Shown piece by piece: positions 35,003 to 42,193 of a stretch of 64,000 nucleotides of DNA. How positions within the stretch are numbered: position 1 is the stretch's first letter; every line of letters begins with the position of its first letter. The stretch spans positions 1-64,000 of the forward strand of contig CAYUSB010000009.1 of the NCBI GenBank assembly GCA_964447205.1. The letters run 5' to 3'. The stretch comes from JAEUKH01 sp964447205 (GTDB taxonomy: Bacteria > Myxococcota_A > Polyangia > Polyangiales > Ga0077539). Below the pieces are notes generated by a model that was given only the letters and a program-made list of their open reading frames with translations, did not search any database and was not told the DNA's origin. The position numbers were made by a program, and so were the translations under genes.

Positions 35003-36567
35003 CCACCCGCTACAACCTCCTGACCGAACCCATCTTCACCCTCGACACGCCCGCTGGCGCCCGCGACACGGCCTCCCTGCCCGTCGTGCTCGACCGCCTC
35101 GCCCGCGGGGTCGCCTTGGACTTTGGCGCCCTCCAGGCGCATCAGGTGCAGAGCTGGGAGTCGTTGGTGATCCAGCTCGGGGCCCTGGCCACCGTCGCCC
35201 ACGGCGGCACCCTTCCCCCCGACGAAGACGGCTGGCGCGCGGCCCTGCGCACCCTCACCGACGGCAAGGACGAGCCCTGGTGCCTCGTGGTGGAGGACAT
35301 CAAACAAGCCGCCTTCATGCAGCCTCCGATGACAGGCAAGGACTTCCGCGACCCCAAGAAGGTCATCGAGGCCGCCGACGAGCTCGACATGCTGGTCACG
35401 TCAAAGAACCACGACGTGAAGATCTCCCGAGCGACGCGGGCCCGACCCGAGCACTGGGTGTTTGTGCTCACGAACTTGCAGACGAGCGATGGGTTTGCGG
35501 GCCGCGACAACTACGGGATCGCCCGGATGAACGGGGGCTACGGTTCGCGTCCGAGCCTCGGGGCCACTCCGGGCCTCACCCTCGCCGCACGTTTCCGCCG
35601 CGACCTGTCCCTGTGGAACGACCGCCGCGCGACCCTGGCCGACGACTTCGGGATGCGCCCGACCGGCGGCGCCGCGCTTCTCTGGACGCTGCCCTGGGAC
35701 AGCGAGTCGTCGCTCTCGGTCGCCGAGCTCGACCCGTGCTTCATCGAGCTGTGTCGTCCCGTCCGGTTGGCGCTCCAACACGACCGCCTCGTCGCCTGGA
35801 AGTCGAGCACCAAGGTGCGCCGCATCGACGCCGAGGCCCGCAAGGGTGAGCTCGGCGACATCTGGATGCCCATCAAACGCGGCGACGAACGCACAGCCTT
35901 CACCGCGGGCGGCAACGGCTTTGGATACAAGGTCATGGCCGAGCTCCTCCTGGGCGAGAGCTACGATCGCGCCGCCGCCATGGAGCTCCAATCCGGCGAG
36001 CGAGGAGAGATGTTCGTGCTCGCGCGGGTGCTCCCACGCGGGCAGGGAAAGACGCAGGGGCTCCACGAGCGGGTGGTGCCCATCCCCGAGAAGGTCCGCG
36101 GCAGCATCTTCTCGTCCGGGACACCTCGCATGACCCTGTCCAGGCTCGCGCGCACCCGCGTCGAGCTGGTGGGCGCCGTACAGAGCAAGGTCCTGCACCC
36201 CGCGCTCTGCGCCCTCCTCCAGGCCGCCGCGCCCGACCAGAAGCTCGACCTCAAGGACGACCGCACCCAAAGGTGGCGCCGTGCCCACGACGAGCGCGTG
36301 GACGCCCTCTTCTTCGAGCGCCTTTGGGACGACGCCGAGGTCGCCGCCACCGATCTCAACGAAGCCGATCGACGCTGGCAGCGCTGCGTCGTCGACCTCG
36401 CCCGGGAGGTGTTTCGTGAGGCCCTGGAGGCCGTTCCCCTGCCCTCTGTGCGCGTCTACCGCGCCCGCGCCATCGCCGAACGCGTCTTCGACCTTAGCGC
36501 TCGCAAGCACTTCGCCGCCGCCTTTCTCCCCCTCCCCGACGCCCCCGCCAAGGAGCAGCACCCGTGA
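34999..36567 (+). CDS. casA: Cascade large subunit Cas8e (Cse1/CasA)
   Basis: 522 residues from ATG 34999. The N-terminus YNLLTEPIFTLDT matches the usual start of Cse1 (FNLLxxPWIPV type). WCLVVEDIKQAAFMQPP and LDMLVTSKNHDVK are the regions that precede the PAM-recognition loop in Cse1, and the C-terminal four-helix bundle follows (WRRAHDERVDALFFERLWDD). It recognises the PAM and recruits Cas3. Length is typical. GTGA overlap with cse2. Confidence 0.93.
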   Translation: MTTRYNLLTEPIFTLDTPAGARDTASLPVVLDRLARGVALDFGALQAHQVQSWESLVIQLGALATVAHGGTLPPDEDGWRAALRTLTDGKDEPWCLVVEDIKQAAFMQPPMTGKDFRDPKKVIEAADELDMLVTSKNHDVKISRATRARPEHWVFVLTNLQTSDGFAGRDNYGIARMNGGYGSRPSLGATPGLTLAARFRRDLSLWNDRRATLADDFGMRPTGGAALLWTLPWDSESSLSVAELDPCFIELCRPVRLALQHDRLVAWKSSTKVRRIDAEARKGELGDIWMPIKRGDERTAFTAGGNGFGYKVMAELLLGESYDRAAAMELQSGERGEMFVLARVLPRGQGKTQGLHERVVPIPEKVRGSIFSSGTPRMTLSRLARTRVELVGAVQSKVLHPALCALLQAAAPDQKLDLKDDRTQRWRRAHDERVDALFFERLWDDAEVAATDLNEADRRWQRCVVDLAREVFREALEAVPLPSVRVYRARAIAERVFDLSARKHFAAAFLPLPDAPAKEQHP

Positions 36568-37100
36568 CCGAACCCGAGAAGACCCCTGATAAGGCCCCCC
36601 CACGCCCTGCCCCCCCGTGGGTGGTCAAGCCCGTCGAGGGCGCCGTGGCGAAGCTCCGTCACATGTCTCCGGGCGACCTCGCCGCCCTGCGCAAGATCGA
36701 CCCGCACGATCTCCACCAGCCCGCCTTCTGGAAGCTCTCCACCGGCGTGCTCCAGGAAGCTCTCCCCGCCGACGATCGGTTCCGTGCCGAGCGCGAGCGG
36801 CAGTGGGCCGTCATCCTCGCCGTGGCCGCCAACGGCCTGCACAAGGCCTCCGTGCGCCTCGGTACCGCCATGGCGCGCGCAGAGATCGCCGAGGTGCGCC
36901 TCACCCGCCTCTTGCGCGCCCGCGGCGAACAGCTCCCCGACGCGGTGCGCACCCTCGCCCATCAGATCGCCACGGCGGGCGTCTCCTTCGACCTCGCCGA
37001 CCTCGCGTGGCTCGTGCTCAGCGAGGGCCAGGCCGACGAAGAGCGCGCCCGTCAGCAGATCGCCCGTGACTACTACCGCGCCACCAGCGCCGACGCCTGA
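36564..37100 (+). CDS. casB: Cascade small subunit Cse2 (CasB)
   Basis: 178 residues from GTG 36564, overlapping the cas8e stop. All-helical: GDLAALRKIDPHDLHQPAFW, AERERQWAVILAVAANGLH, RLGTAMARAEIAEVRLTRLL and DLADLAWLVLSEGQADEERA, ending in ARDYYRA. This is the pattern of Cse2 dimers that line the Cascade belly and stabilise the R-loop. Confidence 0.92.
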   Translation: MTEPEKTPDKAPPRPAPPWVVKPVEGAVAKLRHMSPGDLAALRKIDPHDLHQPAFWKLSTGVLQEALPADDRFRAERERQWAVILAVAANGLHKASVRLGTAMARAEIAEVRLTRLLRARGEQLPDAVRTLAHQIATAGVSFDLADLAWLVLSEGQADEERARQQIARDYYRATSADA

Positions 37101-37131
37101 CCCCCCACACCCGAAGAGAGACCCGAAGACC

Positions 37132-38367
37132 ATGAGCCGCTTCCTCCAGATTCACACCCTGACCTCGTACCCGGCCTCGCTCCTCAACCGCGACGACGCG
37201 GGCTTCGCCAAGCGCATCCCCTTCGGCGACAGCACCCGCACCCGGGTGTCGTCGCAGTGCCTCAAGCGCCACTGGCGGAGCTTCACCGGCCCCGAGTCGC
37301 TCCGTGACGCGGGGGCCCCGATGTCGGTGCGGTCGCGCATCACCCTCGACCACGAGGTCTTCCGCGCGCTCATCGCCGACGGGGTCGACGAGGCCACCGC
37401 CCGCGAGGTCACCGAGCAGGTGAAGAACACCCTCTTCGGCAAGAGCAACCAGGCCAAGGCCAAGGAGGAGGCCGCCGCGGAGAAGAAGAGCAAGAAGGGC
37501 GAGAGCGCCGAAGAGAGCCCCGAGAAGGCTGCGGGCCGTACCGAGCAGGTCACCGTGCTCGGCCGCCCCGAGATCGAGTACTTCCTCACCCACGCCCGGG
37601 CGGTGTGCGCGGCGAAGCCCGCCCTCAAGGACATCAAGGCCAGGGTCGAGGCCAGCTTCAAGGACGCCCGCAAGAACCTCGAGGCCCTCCGCACCGGGGC
37701 CGGTCTCGACGCGGCCCTGTTCGGGCGCATGGTGACCAGCGACATCCTCGCCCGCTGCGACGCCGCCGTGCACGTGGCCCACGCCTTCACCGTGCACGCC
37801 GAGCTGGCCGAGACCGACTACTTCTCCGCCATCGACGAGCTCGAGCGCGAGCGCGAGGACGCCCAACTCGGCAGCGGCCACATCGGGACCACCGAGCTCA
37901 CCAGCGGGCTCTTCTACGGGTACGTCGCCGTCGACCTGCCCCTCCTCGTCTCCAACATCGAGTCGTGTAGGGCCGAGGACTGGCGCAAGGCCGACCGCAC
38001 CCTCGCCGCCGAGGTCACCCGCCGCCTCGTGCACATGCTCGCCACGGTCTCGCCCGGCGCCAAGCTCGGGAGCACGGCCCCCCACGGGTACGCCCAGGCC
38101 GTGTGCATTGAGGCGGGGGAGGCCCAGCCGCGCACTCTCGCCAACGCCTTCCTGCACTCCGTCTCCGTGAAGGGTGACCCCTTGGAGAACACCTACAAGG
38201 CCCTCGACGCACACCTCGCCGAGTTTGATGGGATGTACGGCTGGGACGGTCGGCGGGCCCACGCCGCCATGCACGCTGAGGGGCGTCTCTCCGCGGCCCG
38301 CTTCGGCGACAAGCTCACCCTGCCCGCCCTCGCGAAGTGGGCGGCCGGGCAGGTCGTGGAGGGATGA
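37132..38367 (+). CDS. casC: Cascade backbone Cas7e (Cse4/CasC) with charged insertion
   Basis: 411 residues from ATG 37132. The start FLQIHTLTSYPASLLNRDDA and SQCLKRHWRSF are typical of Cas7e, as are TVHAELAETDYFSAIDEL, SGLFYGYVAVDLPLL and the final segments PHGYAQAVCIEAGEAQPRTL and LANAF. Six copies would bind the crRNA spacer. Residues about 104-138 are a Lys/Glu-rich low-complexity insertion (KAKEEAAAEKKSKKGESAEE) in the thumb region, making the protein longer than E. coli CasC. ATGA overlap with cas5e. Confidence 0.94.
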   Translation: MSRFLQIHTLTSYPASLLNRDDAGFAKRIPFGDSTRTRVSSQCLKRHWRSFTGPESLRDAGAPMSVRSRITLDHEVFRALIADGVDEATAREVTEQVKNTLFGKSNQAKAKEEAAAEKKSKKGESAEESPEKAAGRTEQVTVLGRPEIEYFLTHARAVCAAKPALKDIKARVEASFKDARKNLEALRTGAGLDAALFGRMVTSDILARCDAAVHVAHAFTVHAELAETDYFSAIDELEREREDAQLGSGHIGTTELTSGLFYGYVAVDLPLLVSNIESCRAEDWRKADRTLAAEVTRRLVHMLATVSPGAKLGSTAPHGYAQAVCIEAGEAQPRTLANAFLHSVSVKGDPLENTYKALDAHLAEFDGMYGWDGRRAHAAMHAEGRLSAARFGDKLTLPALAKWAAGQVVEG

Positions 38368-39128
38368 GCGTGGACGTCCTCGTTCTGCGCTTCGACGCAC
38401 CGCTGATGAGCTTCGGCGGGACCGTCGTAGACCAGATCAACCCGACCCGGGACTTCCCCGGCCGCGCGATGCTCGCGGGGCTCCTGGGCAACGCCCTGGG
38501 CTACGACCACCGCGACACCGAGGCCCTCGAAGCCCTCCAGGCCCGGGTGCGCTGGGCCGCGCGGGAAGACCTTCCCGGCAAGGCCTTCATGGACTACCAG
38601 ACGGTCAACCTGATCGCCCCGTACATGCTCGAAGGCTGGACCACACGCGGCCAGCCCGAGGGGCGTAAGGGCGGCGACAACGCGACCGCCATTCGTAATC
38701 GCCACTACCTCGCCAATGCGGTGTACATCGTCGCGGTCACCCTCAGCGCGGGATCGGGGCCCGACGTAGACGCCCTCGATCGGGCCGTGCAGCGTCCCGC
38801 ACGCCCGCTCTTCCTCGGGCGAAAGTGCTGCATCCCCTCGACGCCCCTGCGCTACGCCCGTGTGAGCACCGAGCGGCTGCGCGATGCCCTGGTTCATCCC
38901 GAGGTTCCGCGGGTGGTCCGTACTGCGAAGCGTGGTTCTGACCGAGCGCTCTCGCTCCGGCCGCGGGCGTGGTGGCCCGTGGATGAGGGCACCGAGATCG
39001 GGCGCACGATCGCCTTCACCGACGACATGGACTGGGCCAACCAGCTCCACGTCGGCCGACGTTATGTCCAGGAAGCCTATGTCGAGCTGCCCGTGGCCCC
39101 CGCCGCGGCCGAGGAGCATGCGTCGTGA
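38364..39128 (+). CDS. casD: Cascade subunit Cas5e (CasD)
   Basis: 254 residues from ATG 38364. The RAMP start LRFDAPLMSFGGTVVDQINP leads to TRDFPGRAMLAGLLGNALGY, which is the usual Cas5e signature. RHYLANAVYIVAVTL and RPARPLFLGRKCCIPSTPL follow. It caps the 5' handle of the crRNA. GTGA overlap with cas6e. Confidence 0.94.
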   Translation: MSVDVLVLRFDAPLMSFGGTVVDQINPTRDFPGRAMLAGLLGNALGYDHRDTEALEALQARVRWAAREDLPGKAFMDYQTVNLIAPYMLEGWTTRGQPEGRKGGDNATAIRNRHYLANAVYIVAVTLSAGSGPDVDALDRAVQRPARPLFLGRKCCIPSTPLRYARVSTERLRDALVHPEVPRVVRTAKRGSDRALSLRPRAWWPVDEGTEIGRTIAFTDDMDWANQLHVGRRYVQEAYVELPVAPAAAEEHAS

Positions 39129-39877
39129 CCGAACCGGGCAACACCTTCATGGCGCGTATCCCCTTCCGGGGCGCGCGGCTCTTTGAGTTCGCCAGGCGCC
39201 GCGGGCTGCCCACCTGGGAGCTCGACCTCGGATACGCCGTGCACTGCGCCCTGCGCGAGCTGTTTGGCGACGACGCCCCGCAGCCCTTCTCTCTGGGGGA
39301 TCCGACCGGTGCGATTCAACCCGTGCTGGGGTACGGTCCCATCGACGCCCAGGGGCTCCGTGCGGCGGCACAACTCAAGGCCGACCCTTGGATGTGGGAG
39401 CACCTCGTCGACTGGGAGCACCTCGCGGCCAAGCCCATGCCCGAGGCCTGGAAGGCGGGGCAGGTCCTTGACTTCACGGTGCGTGCGATGCCCATCGCCC
39501 GCGCGGCCCAGGACCACCCGAATCACAAGAAGGGCAGGGAAGTGGACGTGTTCCTCCTCGCCTGCCGCGCCGCCGAGGGCCAACCCCAGCCCGATCGCGA
39601 GGCGGTATATCGCGACTGGTTTACGGCCCAACTCGCGCGCCACGGTGGCGCGACCCTCGTCCGGTTGCATGTCGAACGGTTCCAGCTCGAACGTCCCGCG
39701 CGGCGCGATCACGCCAAGGACGTTCGCAAACCTCTCAAGGGCCGACCCGATGTGACCTTCACGGGCACCCTGACCGTGACCGACCCCGCGGCCTTCCGGG
39801 CCCTCCTGGCGCGGGGCATCGGGCGGCATCGGGCCTTCGGGTTCGGGATGCTCCTGCTCCGGCCCCCTGCGCGGTAG
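39125..39877 (+). CDS. casE: crRNA-processing endoribonuclease Cas6e (CasE)
   Basis: 250 residues from GTG 39125. LDLGYAVHCALRELFGDD contains the Y-x-x-H pair (Y37, H40) equivalent to the catalytic Tyr/His of Cas6e. The C-terminal glycine-rich loop GIGRHRAFGFGMLLL is intact. It cleaves the repeat RNA 3' of the CCCCGC/GCGGGG stem, leaving an 8-nt handle beginning at ATGGACC. Confidence 0.94.
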   Translation: MTEPGNTFMARIPFRGARLFEFARRRGLPTWELDLGYAVHCALRELFGDDAPQPFSLGDPTGAIQPVLGYGPIDAQGLRAAAQLKADPWMWEHLVDWEHLAAKPMPEAWKAGQVLDFTVRAMPIARAAQDHPNHKKGREVDVFLLACRAAEGQPQPDREAVYRDWFTAQLARHGGATLVRLHVERFQLERPARRDHAKDVRKPLKGRPDVTFTGTLTVTDPAAFRALLARGIGRHRAFGFGMLLLRPPAR

Positions 39878-39886
39878 CTCCCGGCC

Positions 39887-40774
39887 ATGCTCAAGGGACG
39901 ACTCGGACTCGAGACCGCACGCGTCCCCCAGGGCGATCGCCATGGGGTGCTGTGGCTCCGTCGCGGCAACCTCGTCGTCGACGCCGGAACCCTCCGCTTC
40001 ATCACCACCGGCAGCGACGACTTCCCCCCCGGCGACTACGCCATCCCCTTCCAAGGCGTCTCCTGCCTCGCACTCGAACCCGGAACCACCCTCTCCCACG
40101 ACGCCCTCCGCCTCTGCGCCCGCCATGGGACGGGCATCGTCGTGGTGGGCGAGGCCGGGGTTCGGCTGTATGCCTCCATGCCCTTCGGGCCCGACCGCTC
40201 GGCCCGGGCCCGCCAACAGGTCACCCACTGGGCCGACCCCAACCTCCGAACCCTCGTGACCCGCAGGATGTACGCCTGGCGCTTGGGAGAACTCCTCCCC
40301 AATGCCGACATCGCCGTCCTGCGGGGCATCGAAGGGGCCCGCATGAAGGAGACCTACCGACGCCTCTCCCAGAGCTTCGGGCTCGGCTGGCGGGGCCGTC
40401 GGTACGACCGCGATGACCCGGAGTCCACCGACCTCGCCAATCAGGCCATCAACCACGCCGCCACCGCCATGTACGCCCTCGCCAAGGTGGCCGTGGCCGT
40501 GAGCGGAACCATCCCCCAACTCGGGTTCATTCACGAGGACAGCGGGAGCGCGTTCGCCCTCGACATCGCCGACCTCTTCCGCGACCGGGTCACCCTGCCC
40601 ATCGCCTTCGAGGCCGCCACCAAACCCCGACGCCCCGACGACACCCTCGAACGGGTCGTGCGCAAACACGCCGTGACCTTCTTCCGCCGCGAAAAGGTCG
40701 TGGCGTCCATGATCGACAAGATCAAGGAGCTGTTCGGTGACGATGACCCTGGTGATGACACGGAACGTCCCTGA
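39887..40774 (+). CDS. cas1: CRISPR integrase Cas1 (type I-E)
   Basis: 295 residues, ATG 39887, 10 bp after cas6e. Metal-binding residues of the integrase are all present: E149 in GIEGARMKETY, H216 in LGFIHEDSGSAF, and D226/D229 in ALDIADLFRD. The beta domain start RHGVLWLRRGNLVVDAGTLR is standard for I-E Cas1. Forms the Cas1-Cas2 complex that inserts spacers at the leader end. The C-terminal tail is acidic (FGDDDPGDDTE) and overlaps the cas2 start. Confidence 0.95.
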   Translation: MLKGRLGLETARVPQGDRHGVLWLRRGNLVVDAGTLRFITTGSDDFPPGDYAIPFQGVSCLALEPGTTLSHDALRLCARHGTGIVVVGEAGVRLYASMPFGPDRSARARQQVTHWADPNLRTLVTRRMYAWRLGELLPNADIAVLRGIEGARMKETYRRLSQSFGLGWRGRRYDRDDPESTDLANQAINHAATAMYALAKVAVAVSGTIPQLGFIHEDSGSAFALDIADLFRDRVTLPIAFEAATKPRRPDDTLERVVRKHAVTFFRREKVVASMIDKIKELFGDDDPGDDTERP

Positions 40775-41108
40775 CCGTTTCCGGGGATTTCTGGCGTCGG
40801 TGATGTGCGAGGTCACCCTCGGGGTGTACTCTGCCCCGAAGATGTCCCCGGGGGTGCGTGACCGGGTGTGGCGGGTGATGGAGGAGTGGTTCGACGCCAC
40901 TTTCGCCCCGGACACCGCGGTCGTGATGACCTGGCCCGACCCCAAGGCCCCCGGAGGACAGGCGTTTCGTACCCTCGGGGTCCCCAAGGTGGACCTCCAC
41001 ACCCACAACGACATGGTCCTGGTGCGCTGCGAGCTCACCGCCGAGACCCTCCGCTCTCTGAAAACTCACGAAGAACGGAACCGGGGCACCACGGACCCCG
41101 GATCGTGA
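40743..41108 (+). CDS. cas2: CRISPR-associated Cas2 (type I-E)
   Basis: 121 residues from ATG 40743 (a GTG at 40737 would add two residues); it overlaps cas1 by 32 bp. TLVMTRNVPDRFRGFLASVM and EVTLGVYSAPKMSPGVRDRV are characteristic of the I-E Cas2 subfamily, and VVMTWPDPKAPGGQAFRTLG follows. Dimer bridging two Cas1 dimers. The C-terminal extension after TLRSLKTHEE is short and polar. Confidence 0.93.
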   Translation: MTLVMTRNVPDRFRGFLASVMCEVTLGVYSAPKMSPGVRDRVWRVMEEWFDATFAPDTAVVMTWPDPKAPGGQAFRTLGVPKVDLHTHNDMVLVRCELTAETLRSLKTHEERNRGTTDPGS

Positions 41109-41110
41109 CG

Positions 41111-41143
41111 CCCAGGGGATTGGGCTGCACCCTGTCCCCTGGG
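41111..41143. terminator. Hairpin after cas2
   Basis: CCCAGGGGA (41111-41119) pairs perfectly with TCCCCTGGG (41135-41143) across a 15-nt loop, starting 2 bp after the cas2 stop. There is no T-tract. It could terminate the cas operon or separate it from the next gene. Confidence 0.5.
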
Positions 41144-41314
41144 CGCGCATGGTTGGGATCGGGAGGGCTGCAGAACCCTTCCTGCGCGGGCATGGGCGGG
41201 GGCGGGAGGGCTGCAGGGCCCGTCCGGTACGGGCATGGGCGGGGGCGGGAGGGCTGCGGGGCCTTCCAGGCGCGGACATGGGTGGGGTCGGGAGGATTGC
41301 AGGGCCTTCCCGAA
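41143..41314. repeat. 43-bp tandem repeat, four copies
   Basis: The core GGGAGGGCTGCAGGGCC recurs with GGGAGG at 41161, 41204, 41247 and 41290, exactly 43 bp apart; each unit also has GGGCATGGGCGGGGGC. G-rich on the plus strand. It lies between cas2 and the next gene. No gene is supported in 41109-41427. Confidence 0.75.
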
Positions 41315-41427
41315 GGGGTCGAGAGGGCCCCAGGGAAGCCGTTGGATTCGCTTGCTTCGTCGGCGGACCTGGGCCGAGACTAGGGATGCGCACCCTGAAT
41401 GGCAGGGGGCCATTGCGGAGGGCAACG

Positions 41428-42132
41428 ATGCGTAAGTTCGATGCGAACACGGGTCTGCAGACTGCACGGCGTTCTGTGTTGTTTACGAAGGCGGCGTTGG
41501 AGGCGAGCGATCGCCACGAGCGCCTGGTGGTGGCGATTGCACTTCAGCTTGAGGGTTGGACCCCCGTGGCCGAAGCACGCCGGGCCGCCGACGACGCCGT
41601 CACCTATGCGCACGCGCGGGTGTCCTGGGGCGACTACCTGCTCGACCGGGCCGTGAAGGGCCTGGCCAATGAGCTCCTGCGCGACGCGGGCGGCAATTAC
41701 GACGACAAGCTGTTTCGGGAGTTTTTCCCGGAGCCGCCGTCGGAGGTGATTCGGATGGGCCTGGAGTCGGAGCTCAACCGGTGCGAGCGGTTCCAACTGC
41801 TGGCCACCAAGCGCCCCCTGAACGAGCGGGTCAGCACGGCCCTCTCCGCGGTGACGGCTGCGATGGAGACGGGACGCGCCGCCCTGGCGGCACGTCGTGC
41901 CGCGTTCATGCAGCAGGCCGAGACCAGCCTCGATGCCGTGAGCTGGAAGGAGGCGACCGAGGCCGTCCGGCAGAGCGTGCACCTCCAGTTGCAGGCCTGG
42001 GCCCTGGAGAATGGGGAGGAGCGTTCGTATGCCGAGCGGTTCTTCTTCGACCCGCGGCCGGGCAAGGGGAAGTCGGCGACGGCAACGGCGACGAAGGGAC
42101 CCAAGACCGTGTCCGACGGCGGCGACGACTGA
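41428..42132 (+). CDS. Unknown 234-residue protein between cas2 and the CRISPR leader
   Basis: 234 residues from ATG 41428 with GGAGG at 41417-41421. The protein is almost entirely alpha-helical: TKAALEASDRHERLVVAIAL, EARRAADDAVTYAHARVSWG, VKGLANELLRDAGGNYDDKL, EVIRMGLESELNRCERFQLL, and a final SVHLQLQAWALENGEE. The tail is Lys/Thr-rich and disordered. No signal peptide, membrane segment or catalytic motif is seen, and no Cas family is recognised (it is not Cas4, Csn, Csx or DinG-like). It is same-strand with the cas operon and its stop is only 61 bp before the first repeat, so it would lie over or beside the leader. It could be an accessory CRISPR protein or an unrelated passenger. Confidence 0.75.
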   Translation: MRKFDANTGLQTARRSVLFTKAALEASDRHERLVVAIALQLEGWTPVAEARRAADDAVTYAHARVSWGDYLLDRAVKGLANELLRDAGGNYDDKLFREFFPEPPSEVIRMGLESELNRCERFQLLATKRPLNERVSTALSAVTAAMETGRAALAARRAAFMQQAETSLDAVSWKEATEAVRQSVHLQLQAWALENGEERSYAERFFFDPRPGKGKSATATATKGPKTVSDGGDD

Positions 42133-42193
42133 CCGCCCACCACGACACGCTTGCACTGGATCGCCCCCCCGAGGTACGCAAAGAGGTCAAAGA
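42133..42193 (+). promoter_or_regulatory. CRISPR leader (short)
   Basis: Sixty-one bp separate the preceding stop from repeat 1. Leader position is inferred from repeat orientation (the 8-nt handle end points right), the adjacent adaptation genes, and the degenerate repeat at the far end. The segment is GC-rich and ends in a short purine run (GCAAAGAGGTCAAAGA). A full leader may extend into the end of the preceding gene. Confidence 0.55.

Noticed and set aside
41143..41314. 43-bp repeats as a second small CRISPR
   Set aside because: Units are contiguous with no spacers and no conserved dyad, and differ from the I-E repeat.
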